Assembly: GCA_030743445.1 (NCBI GenBank)
Contig: JASLSL010000204.1
Location: 1 to 6,090, forward strand
Direction of reading: 5' to 3'
Length of the DNA stretch: 6,090 nucleotides
From: Alphaproteobacteria bacterium
GTDB lineage: Bacteria; Pseudomonadota; Alphaproteobacteria; UBA8366
Below, in pieces: positions 1 through 5,704 of the stretch. The notes under the pieces are model-generated. The model worked only from the letters and a program-made list of their open reading frames with translations. It did not search any database and was not told the origin of the DNA. A program made the translations under genes and the position numbers. How positions within the stretch are numbered: position 1 is the first letter of the stretch; each line of letters opens with the position of its first letter.

Positions 1-3
1 GAG

Positions 4-19
4 GCCCGCGACCGCGGGC
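4..19. repeat. GC-rich inverted repeat upstream of the first gene
   Basis: Two perfectly complementary 7-base arms (gcccgcg at 4-10 and cgcgggc at 13-19) are separated by two bases; a real hairpin would open to about six pairs with a four-base loop. No T-run follows, so it is not a standard Rho-independent terminator. It may be the remnant of an upstream gene end or chance in GC-rich DNA. The window begins too close to tell. Confidence 0.3.
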
Positions 20-48
20 GGGGCGCGAGTTCAGGAGACGCGATCGCG

Positions 49-702
49 ATGGATTTCGACATTGTCCGCAGCAACATGGTCGAAAGTCAGCTCCGGACCA
101 ACAAGGTCACGCATCCGGACCTGCTTGCCGCGATGGGGAGCCTGCCACGCGAGTTGTTCGTACCCGAGGCGCGGCAGAACAACGCCTACATCGACGAGGA
201 TATCGAGTTCGGCAATGGCCGCTGCGTGATGGAGCCGGCGGTGCTCGCCCGGCTCGTGCAGGCCGCTTCAGTCGGGCCGAAAGACATCGCGTTGGTGATC
301 GGGTGCGGTGCCGGATATTCCGTCGCGGTCCTGGCAAGCTTGGCGGCTGCGGTGTTCGCCCTCGAAAGCGACACCGATCTGGCCAAGCGCGCCGGCGACC
401 TGCTTACCGAACTCAGTCTCGACAACGCGGTGGTGGTCGAGGGACCGTTGACCGCCGGTTGGGCCAAGGAAGGTCCCTATGATGTCATCCTGATGGACGG
501 CGCCGTTGCGGAAGTGCCGGAAGAGATCCTGAATCAATTGGCCGAAGGCGGCAGACTGGTCGCTGTCGTCGACGCGCAAAAGGGCGTTGGGCACGCGACG
601 CTGATTGGCAAACGAGGCGGCGTCAACTCGCATCTCACGTTGTTCGACGCCGCAATCCCGACCCTGCCGGAATTCCGTGCAAAGGCAGAATTCGTGTTTT
701 GA
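49..702 (+). CDS. Protein-L-isoaspartate O-methyltransferase family protein
   Basis: This 217-residue protein belongs to the SAM-dependent PCMT family, whose classical members methylate L-isoaspartyl residues to start repair of damaged proteins in the cytosol. The N-terminal part has the family pattern RELFVPE (34-40) and NAYIDEDI (45-52). The SAM-binding glycine loop VIGCGAGY lies at 83-90, the acidic residue after motif I is E106 in FALESD (103-108), and YDVILMDGA (144-152) is the next core strand. The start at 49 is supported by an AGGAG at 33-37 and by the conserved opening MDFDIVRSNMVESQLRTN. In classical Pcm a TISQP-type loop with a substrate-contacting serine/threonine follows the N-terminal region; here the equivalent stretch is GRCVMEP (57-63). 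It is therefore the divergent alphaproteobacterial subgroup found next to tolC, and true isoaspartate repair activity is uncertain. Family membership is secure, substrate is not. I give no gene symbol because pcm would imply the repair function. Confidence 0.9.
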   Translation: MDFDIVRSNMVESQLRTNKVTHPDLLAAMGSLPRELFVPEARQNNAYIDEDIEFGNGRCVMEPAVLARLVQAASVGPKDIALVIGCGAGYSVAVLASLAAAVFALESDTDLAKRAGDLLTELSLDNAVVVEGPLTAGWAKEGPYDVILMDGAVAEVPEEILNQLAEGGRLVAVVDAQKGVGHATLIGKRGGVNSHLTLFDAAIPTLPEFRAKAEFVF

Positions 703-726
703 TCCTATCAAGGTACGATATATAGT
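699..726 (+). promoter_or_regulatory. Candidate sigma70-type promoter for tolC
   Basis: A TTGATC (-35, 699-704, four of six consensus bases) and a TATAGT (-10, 721-726, five of six) are separated by 16 bases. The -35 element overlaps the TGA stop of the preceding gene. The local sequence is clearly more AT-rich than its surroundings. Transcription would start near 733, leaving a leader of roughly 80 bases before the tolC start at 812. This is a pattern match only. Confidence 0.5.
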
Positions 727-799
727 GGGTAGGCTGGATAAGACGAGCGCGTCGGCCTGCGGGTCGCCGCAACGAAGTGGCGTGACGTACGGTCCCGAC

Positions 800-804
800 A
801 AAGG
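800..804 (+). promoter_or_regulatory. Ribosome binding site deciding the tolC start
   Basis: An AAAGG lies seven bases before the ATG at 812. In-frame ATGs also occur at 827 and 839. The ATG at 827 has only a GGGG at 814-817 as a possible site, and the one at 839 would remove the charged residues before the hydrophobic signal segment. I therefore prefer 812, with 827 as the alternative. The open frame running back to 605 overlaps the methyltransferase gene and lacks membrane-protein character, so it is not used. Confidence 0.55.
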
Positions 805-811
805 TCAGTGG

Positions 812-2185
812 ATGGGGTTTAAGGGCATGAGATTTTGGATGCCGGCAGCGGCTCTGATTCTGTTCGCAATCGTGCCGTCGGCGTATAGCCAGTCGCTTCA
901 AGACGCCCTGGCCGAAGCCTATCGGAGCAATCCCTCTCTGCAGGCCCAACGCGCGGAACTCCGCTCGATCGATGAAGGCGTGGCGCAGGCGCTTTCGAAT
1001 TGGCGGCCGACCATTACCTATACCGGCCAGTACGGGCGCAACCGGGTCGATAGCAAGAGCGGTTTTTTCGCGTCGCGCCAGTTGCGCAAGCCGGAGTCGC
1101 ACAACATAACCGTGGAGCAGCCGCTGTTTCGCGGCGGTCGGACGATTGCCGACACCAGCCGTGCCGAAAACGAGGTATTGGCCGCCCGGGCCAGCCTCAA
1201 ATCCATCGAACAGGACGTCCTGCTCGATGCCTCGAGGGCGTATATGGACGTGTTCCGGGATCAAGCGGTGGTGCGGCTTACGAAGAGTAACGAGCAGGTT
1301 CTAAATCGCCAGCTACAGGCGACGCGCGACCGCTTCGCCGTCGGCGAGGTGACCCGGACGGACGTCTCGCAAGGCGAGGCTCGCGTGGCGCGCGCCAAGG
1401 CCGACCGCATTCAGGCGGAGGGCGATCTCGAAGTATCCCGCGCAAGCTATCGCCGTGTTGTCGGCATGACGGCGGGCAATCTTTCGAAGCCTGACGACGT
1501 CAAAGGACTGCCGAAAAATCTTGAGACTGCGCTGGATATGTCGGTGAAGAAGAATCCGTCGGTCGTCTCGGCGCAATTCATCGAAAAGGCGGCCCGCGAC
1601 GATGTTGAACTGGTCGTGGGCGAACTGTTGCCGACGGTCAGCGTGACGGGCGAACTCGAACAGGCGGATTCGTTTTCGTCGGCGCAATCGACGAGCGAAA
1701 ACCTTTCGATCATCGCCAAGCTGACCCTGCCGATTTACCAACAGGGCGAGGTAACATCACGGGTTCGCGAGGCCAAACAGGTCGTCGGTCAACGCCGTCT
1801 CGAGATCGAGGTGGCCCGCCGCGAAGCCATCGAGTCGGCGAATGCCGCATGGGAAACGCTGCAAACCGCGCGTGCCCGGATCGAGGCCTTCGGCATTGAA
1901 ATCCGGTCCAACGAAATCGCCCTCGAGGGTGTTCGCCAGGAGGCAATGGTCGGTTCGCGCACGGTGCTCGACGTTCTCGACGCGGAACAGGAGTTGCTCG
2001 ACGCGCAAGTCAATGTGGTGCGGGCGCAACGTGATGAGTTCGTTGCCGCGATGGAATTGCATGCCGCGGTCGGAAATCTGACGGCCAGGGCGGTCGGACT
2101 TGCGGTGGATTATTACGATGAACAAAAGCACTATAATAAGGTGCGTAGTAAAATTTATGGTGTTGGCAAGGAGCTTTCGGACTGA
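812..2185 (+). CDS. tolC: TolC-family outer membrane channel protein
   Basis: From the chosen start this is 457 residues, the usual size for TolC. TolC trimers form a channel-tunnel across the outer membrane and periplasm, working with type I secretion ABC exporters and RND or MFS efflux pumps. Residues 1-26 form a signal peptide (basic residues K4 and R7, hydrophobic core about 11-21, likely cut after AYS at 24-26). The mature part shows the two-fold internal repeat of outer membrane efflux proteins. SLQDALAEAYRSNPSLQAQ (28-46) matches NLETALDMSVKKNPSVVSAQ (236-255). VEQPLFRGGR (101-110) matches LTLPIYQQGE (304-313). RDRFAVGEVTRTDVSQGEA (172-190) matches RQEAMVGSRTVLDVLDAEQ (375-393). Each half alternates beta strands with long helices rich in Ala, Gln, Glu and Arg, typical of the tunnel coiled coils. 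No pump or adaptor gene adjoins it, so it may serve several exporters. The last ~20 codons are AT-rich and unlike the rest of the gene. Confidence 0.93.
   Translation: MGFKGMRFWMPAAALILFAIVPSAYSQSLQDALAEAYRSNPSLQAQRAELRSIDEGVAQALSNWRPTITYTGQYGRNRVDSKSGFFASRQLRKPESHNITVEQPLFRGGRTIADTSRAENEVLAARASLKSIEQDVLLDASRAYMDVFRDQAVVRLTKSNEQVLNRQLQATRDRFAVGEVTRTDVSQGEARVARAKADRIQAEGDLEVSRASYRRVVGMTAGNLSKPDDVKGLPKNLETALDMSVKKNPSVVSAQFIEKAARDDVELVVGELLPTVSVTGELEQADSFSSAQSTSENLSIIAKLTLPIYQQGEVTSRVREAKQVVGQRRLEIEVARREAIESANAAWETLQTARARIEAFGIEIRSNEIALEGVRQEAMVGSRTVLDVLDAEQELLDAQVNVVRAQRDEFVAAMELHAAVGNLTARAVGLAVDYYDEQKHYNKVRSKIYGVGKELSD
2132..2137 (+). promoter_or_regulatory. Perfect -10 hexamer inside the tolC 3' end, possible popZ promoter
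   Basis: TATAAT occurs exactly here, within a 54-base stretch (2107-2160) of about 31% GC in otherwise GC-rich DNA. No good -35 is present at 16-18 bases upstream; TTATTA at 2110-2115 is a poor match, and there is no extended -10 TG. If used, transcription would begin near 2144, about 120 bases before popZ. The AT-rich codons it forces into tolC are the main reason to record it. Confidence 0.3.
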
Positions 2186-2252
2186 TTGCCTTAAAGAATT
2201 CGCCGATCGGGTTGAATGGCCGAGCCGTGGCCGTCGTGGGTTCGTGCGAGAC

Positions 2253-2258
2253 AAGGGG
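2253..2258 (+). promoter_or_regulatory. Ribosome binding site of popZ
   Basis: AAGGGG lies six bases before the ATG at 2265, a strong and well-spaced site that supports this start. The rest of the 79-base gap after tolC holds only a weak stem (arms 2216-2221 and 2229-2234, with one G-T pair) and no T-run. Confidence 0.7.
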
Positions 2259-2264
2259 TGAGAC

Positions 2265-2966
2265 ATGAGCGAAGAAGACGGTCAGCAAGAACCCTCGATG
2301 GAGGAAATCCTTGCGTCCATTCGCAAGATCATCTCCGAGGATGACGAGGAGGAAGGGGCGACAGAGGAAGCTGCCGCCGCCGAACCCGCGCCTGAAACGG
2401 AGCCAACGCCGGAACCCGCGTCCGCGCCCGCTGTCGAGGCGGCGCCCGAGCCAGAACCTGCGCCGGCCGCGGAAGAGGAGCCGCTCGATTTGACCGCGGC
2501 AGTGGAAGAGGAGGACGAACTCGACCTCACCGCGGAAGCGGAGGAAGAAGAGGAGCTCGATCTGACCGCCGTGGTGGACGACGACAGCGAGCTCGAGCTT
2601 GTCGAGGTCGATGACGACGATGCGCTCGATCTATCCGAGGAGGTCGAACCCGAGCCCGCGCCGGAACCCGAGCCGGTCCCCGCGTCGCCGCCGGCCCCGA
2701 TCGAAGGGATCGAGATGCTCGACGACGAGCCCGAACCCGGGATAGTAGCGCCGACGACGGAAGTCGCCGGCGCCTCGGCCTTCGGCGAGCTCGCCAGCCT
2801 TATCGCCGGCCGCATGCAGCTCGGACAGGGCCGCACCGTCGAGGCATTGGTGCAGGAACTGTTGCGCCCGATGCTGGCGGAATGGCTTGATCAAAACCTG
2901 CCGGATATGGTTGAAGAGCTCGTGGAAAAAGAGATTCAGCGGATGGTCGAAAAGGCGGATCGTTAA
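2265..2966 (+). CDS. popZ: Cell pole-organizing protein PopZ (DUF2497 family)
   Basis: PopZ self-assembles into a polar condensate that anchors the ParB-parS centromere complex and recruits cell-cycle regulators in alphaproteobacteria such as Caulobacter. The two diagnostic ends are present. The N-terminal partner-binding helix is SMEEILASIRKIISEDDEE (11-29). The C-terminal oligomerisation region (about 171-229) contains GRTVEALVQELLRPMLAEWL (189-208), then DQNLPDMVEELVEKEIQRM. The middle (about 26-168) is a disordered Pro/Glu/Asp/Ala linker. At 233 residues it is longer than Caulobacter PopZ (177 residues from memory), and the extra length lies in the linker. No Lys, Arg or His occurs between K21 and R183, while 57 of those 161 residues are Asp or Glu. 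An LDLT-containing repeat of about 12 residues occupies 74-124. The gene lies 79 bases after tolC and 71 before valS, in the typical neighbourhood. Identity is firm from the two terminal domains. Confidence 0.93.
   Translation: MSEEDGQQEPSMEEILASIRKIISEDDEEEGATEEAAAAEPAPETEPTPEPASAPAVEAAPEPEPAPAAEEEPLDLTAAVEEEDELDLTAEAEEEEELDLTAVVDDDSELELVEVDDDDALDLSEEVEPEPAPEPEPVPASPPAPIEGIEMLDDEPEPGIVAPTTEVAGASAFGELASLIAGRMQLGQGRTVEALVQELLRPMLAEWLDQNLPDMVEELVEKEIQRMVEKADR
2484..2636 (+). repeat. Five-copy ~12-residue tandem repeat in the PopZ linker
   Basis: Repeat units begin at residues 74, 86, 98, 110 and 121 with LDLT, LDLT, LDLT, LELV and LDLS, each followed by an acidic run, giving periods of 12, 12, 12 and 11 residues. 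The first three units are LDLTAAVEEEDE, LDLTAEAEEEEE and LDLTAVVDDDSE. At DNA level the copies differ at many third positions (for example ctcgatttgacc, ctcgacctcacc and ctcgatctgacc). The repeat is therefore not a fresh duplication, or it is held at the protein level. Confidence 0.8.
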
Positions 2967-3037
2967 GCGCGGCGTTGGCCGCTCGCCCGGCGCTCGCCAC
3001 GACCGGTTCACAGGAATAGAGGAAGGCTGGTTCAGCG

Positions 3038-5689
3038 ATGCTGGACAAGACGTATCGACCGTCCGAGGTCGAGCCAAAACGGTATGCGGAGTGGGACGCC
3101 AGCGGTGCCTTCGCGTGTGGCAAGCCGGCCGGCGCCGATCCCTATTGCATCGTCATTCCGCCGCCCAACGTTACCGGCTCGCTGCATATGGGTCATGCCT
3201 TGAACAATACGTTGCAAGACGTGCTGATCCGCTTCGAGCGCATGCGCGGCCGCGACACGCTCTGGCAGCCGGGCATGGATCACGCCGGCATCGCGACCCA
3301 GATGGTGGTCGAGCGCCAGCTTGCCGACGCGGGCAACATGTCGCGCCGCGAACTCGGCCGCGAGGCCTTCATCGAACGCGTCTGGACCTGGAAGGGCGAA
3401 TCCGGCGGCACCATCATCGAGCAGCTGCGCCGGCTCGGCGCGTCCTGCGATTGGGACCGCGAGCGCTTCACCATGGACGAGGGACTGAGCCATGCGGTGC
3501 TCAAGGTCTTCGTCGATCTCTACAAGCAAGGCCTGATCTACAAGGACAAGCGGCTGGTCAACTGGGATCCGAAGCTGGAAACCGCGATTTCCGACCTCGA
3601 GGTCGACCAGCGCGAGACCAGCGGGCGGTTGTGGTACTTCAAGTATCCGGTTGAAGGTCTTGAAAATACATACTTAACAGTCGCCACGACACGACCGGAA
3701 ACGATGCTGGGCGATACCGCCGTCGCGGTCCATCCCGAGGACGAGCGCTACAAGGATTTGGTCGGAAAACACTGCATTCTGCCGCTCGTCGGCCGGCGTA
3801 TCCCGATCGTCGCCGACGACTACGCGGACCCGGAGCAGGGGTCGGGTGCGGTGAAGATCACCCCGGCACACGACTTCAACGATTTCGAGGTCGGCCGGCG
3901 GCACGATCTCGAAATGGTCAACATTTTCGACGTCACCGCGACTATCAACGAGAACGCGCCGGAGAAATACCGCGGCCAGGACCGGTTCGAGGCGCGCGAC
4001 AACGTGGTTGCCGACATGGAGGCGGAAGGGCTATTGGAGAAAGTCGAGGAGCAGGTCCACGTCGTGCCATACGGCGACCGCGGCGGCGTCCCGGTCGAGC
4101 CTTACCTGACCGACCAGTGGTTCGTCGACGCGGCGACGCTCGCCAAGCCGGCGATCGAGGCGGTCGAGGACGGTCGGACCAAATTCTTCCCCGAGAACTG
4201 GGCCAAGACGTACTTCGAGTGGATGCGCAACATCCAGCCCTGGTGCGTGTCGCGCCAGCTCTGGTGGGGCCACCAGATTCCCGCCTGGTACGGACCCGAC
4301 GGCGAGATATTCGTCGAAATGTCGGAAGCGGAGGCCGCGGCCGCGGCGCAAGCCCATTACGGCAAGAAGGTCGAACTCGTCCGCGACGAGGACGTGCTCG
4401 ACACCTGGTTCTCCTCGGCGCTGTGGCCGTTTTCGACCCTCGGCTGGCCCGAGGAGACGCCCGAGCTCGCGCGTTACTACCCGAACGCCGTGCTGGTCAC
4501 CGGTTTCGACATCATCTTCTTCTGGGTCGCGCGAATGATGATGATGGGCCTGCATCTCATGGGCGAGGTGCCGTTCCGCGAGGTCTACGTCCATGCCCTG
4601 GTGCGCGATGCGCAGGGCCAAAAGATGTCGAAATCCAAGGGCAACATCATCGATCCCTTGGAACTGATCGACCAGTACGGCTGCGATGCGTTGCGCTTCA
4701 CCCTGTCGTCGCTGGCGGCGCCCGGCCGCGACATCAAGCTTTCCGCGGGCCGGGTCGAGGGCTCGCGCAATTTCGCGACCAAGCTGTGGAACGCGGCCCG
4801 GTTCTGCGAGCTGCACGGCTGCAAACCCGACCCGGCGTTCGACCAGAGTGCGTGCGAACTGACCCTCAATCGTTGGATCGTCAGCGCCTTGGCGGGCTGC
4901 GGACGCGAGGTGACGACGAAGATCGAAGGCTTCCGCTTCAACGAGGCGGCGCAGACCCTCTACCACTTCGTCTGGGGCACGTTCTGCGATTGGTATGTCG
5001 AGTTCGCGAAGCCGCACCTGGAGGGCGACGACACGGCCGCGGTGGCGGAGACCCGGGCGACCGCGGCATGGGTGCTCGACCGCATCCTGCTGCTGTTGCA
5101 TCCCTTCATGCCGTTTATCACCGAGGAACTGTGGGATCAACTCGGCGACGCGCGCGAAAGCGCCCTGATCACTGCACCCTGGCCGGATTTCCCGGAGACG
5201 CTCGACGCTGCCGCCGCGACCGCCGAGATGGACTGGGTGGTGCGGCTGATCACCGACATCCGCTCGGTGCGCTCCGAGATGAACGTGCCGGCGGCGGCGA
5301 AGATTCCGATGCTTCTGCTCGGCGCCGGGGACGAGGCGGGCGGATGGCTCGGCGCCCACTTGGAGCTGATCTTGCGGCTCGCGCGGCTCGACGAGGTATC
5401 GACCGAGGGCGAGGTCCCGAAGGGCGCGGTGCAACTGGTGCACGATCAGGCGACGGTGGCGCTGCCGATCGCCGAGGTGATCGACGTCGAGGCCGAGAAA
5501 TCACGGCTCGAGCGCGAGATCGCCAAGCAGGACGGCGAGATCGAGAAGCTCAACAAGAAGCTCGCCAACCGGCAGTTCCTGGCCAAGGCGCCGGAACAGG
5601 TCGTCGAGGAGCAGCGCGATCGCCTCGCCGAGGCCGACGCCGCCCGGCTCAAACTCTCCGACGCCCTGGAGCGCATCGCGGCGCTCTGA
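3038..5689 (+). CDS. valS: Valyl-tRNA synthetase
   Basis: This 883-residue class Ia synthetase charges tRNA-Val with valine in the cytosol. The Rossmann active site has the HIGH-type motif HMGH (50-53) within PPPNVTGSLHMGHALN and the KMSKS loop at 529-533. The CP1 editing domain, which hydrolyses Thr-tRNA-Val, begins near TTRPETMLGDTA (217-228) and keeps K273, T275, D279 and D282 in the VKITPAHDFND segment. These correspond, offset by three, to the known Thermus thermophilus editing residues. Other signatures are WCVSRQLWWGHQIPAW (402-417) and DVLDTWFSSALWPFSTLGWP (452-471). An anticodon-binding helical domain spans about 600-760. The C-terminal arm (about 812-880), rich in Glu, Lys and Arg, forms the tRNA-contacting coiled coil. 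The start is supported by the standard ValRS opening (MLDKTYRPSEVEPKRYAEWD). AGAGGAAGG (3018-3026) is the likely ribosome site, slightly distant at 11 bases. All catalytic and editing residues I can check are intact. No T-box or attenuator is visible in the 71-base leader. Confidence 0.98.
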   Translation: MLDKTYRPSEVEPKRYAEWDASGAFACGKPAGADPYCIVIPPPNVTGSLHMGHALNNTLQDVLIRFERMRGRDTLWQPGMDHAGIATQMVVERQLADAGNMSRRELGREAFIERVWTWKGESGGTIIEQLRRLGASCDWDRERFTMDEGLSHAVLKVFVDLYKQGLIYKDKRLVNWDPKLETAISDLEVDQRETSGRLWYFKYPVEGLENTYLTVATTRPETMLGDTAVAVHPEDERYKDLVGKHCILPLVGRRIPIVADDYADPEQGSGAVKITPAHDFNDFEVGRRHDLEMVNIFDVTATINENAPEKYRGQDRFEARDNVVADMEAEGLLEKVEEQVHVVPYGDRGGVPVEPYLTDQWFVDAATLAKPAIEAVEDGRTKFFPENWAKTYFEWMRNIQPWCVSRQLWWGHQIPAWYGPDGEIFVEMSEAEAAAAAQAHYGKKVELVRDEDVLDTWFSSALWPFSTLGWPEETPELARYYPNAVLVTGFDIIFFWVARMMMMGLHLMGEVPFREVYVHALVRDAQGQKMSKSKGNIIDPLELIDQYGCDALRFTLSSLAAPGRDIKLSAGRVEGSRNFATKLWNAARFCELHGCKPDPAFDQSACELTLNRWIVSALAGCGREVTTKIEGFRFNEAAQTLYHFVWGTFCDWYVEFAKPHLEGDDTAAVAETRATAAWVLDRILLLLHPFMPFITEELWDQLGDARESALITAPWPDFPETLDAAAATAEMDWVVRLITDIRSVRSEMNVPAAAKIPMLLLGAGDEAGGWLGAHLELILRLARLDEVSTEGEVPKGAVQLVHDQATVALPIAEVIDVEAEKSRLEREIAKQDGEIEKLNKKLANRQFLAKAPEQVVEEQRDRLAEADAARLKLSDALERIAAL

Positions 5690-5704
5690 GGCCGGGCGCT
5701 GGCC

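Noticed and set aside
268..801. 177-codon open frame on the - strand across the methyltransferase end and the tolC leader
   Set aside because: No recognisable motif; it is opposite a supported gene and a promoter-like region.
605..811. N-terminal extension of the tolC reading frame
   Set aside because: It overlaps the methyltransferase gene, has no ribosome site of note, and would bury the signal peptide about 70 residues into the protein.
2216..2234. Stem in the tolC-popZ gap as a terminator or riboswitch
   Set aside because: Six pairs including a G-T, a seven-base loop and no T-run; no known riboswitch pattern.
2282..2836. Serine-rich open frame on the - strand opposite popZ
   Set aside because: The poly-Ser/Gly translation is the direct antisense reading of the repetitive Glu/Asp/Pro codons of the PopZ linker.
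2969..2982. Stem gcggc-gttg-gccgc after popZ as a terminator
   Set aside because: Only five pairs and no T-run follows; common by chance in GC-rich DNA.
2981..2998. Direct repeat gctcgcc (2981-2987 and 2992-2998) before valS as a regulator site
   Set aside because: Seven bases of GC-rich sequence repeated once is easily chance, and no matching promoter is nearby.
2887..3654. 255-codon + strand open frame overlapping the popZ end and valS
   Set aside because: Arg/His-rich out-of-frame reading of valS with no family similarity.
3660..3688. TTGAAA in valS as an internal promoter
   Set aside because: No -10-like hexamer at 16-18 bases downstream; the sequence there is GC-rich.
4031..5443. Long open frame on the - strand (470 codons) opposite valS
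   Set aside because: It mirrors the high-GC codon pattern of valS, gives an Arg/His/Asp-rich translation with no recognisable domain, and the + strand gene is certain.
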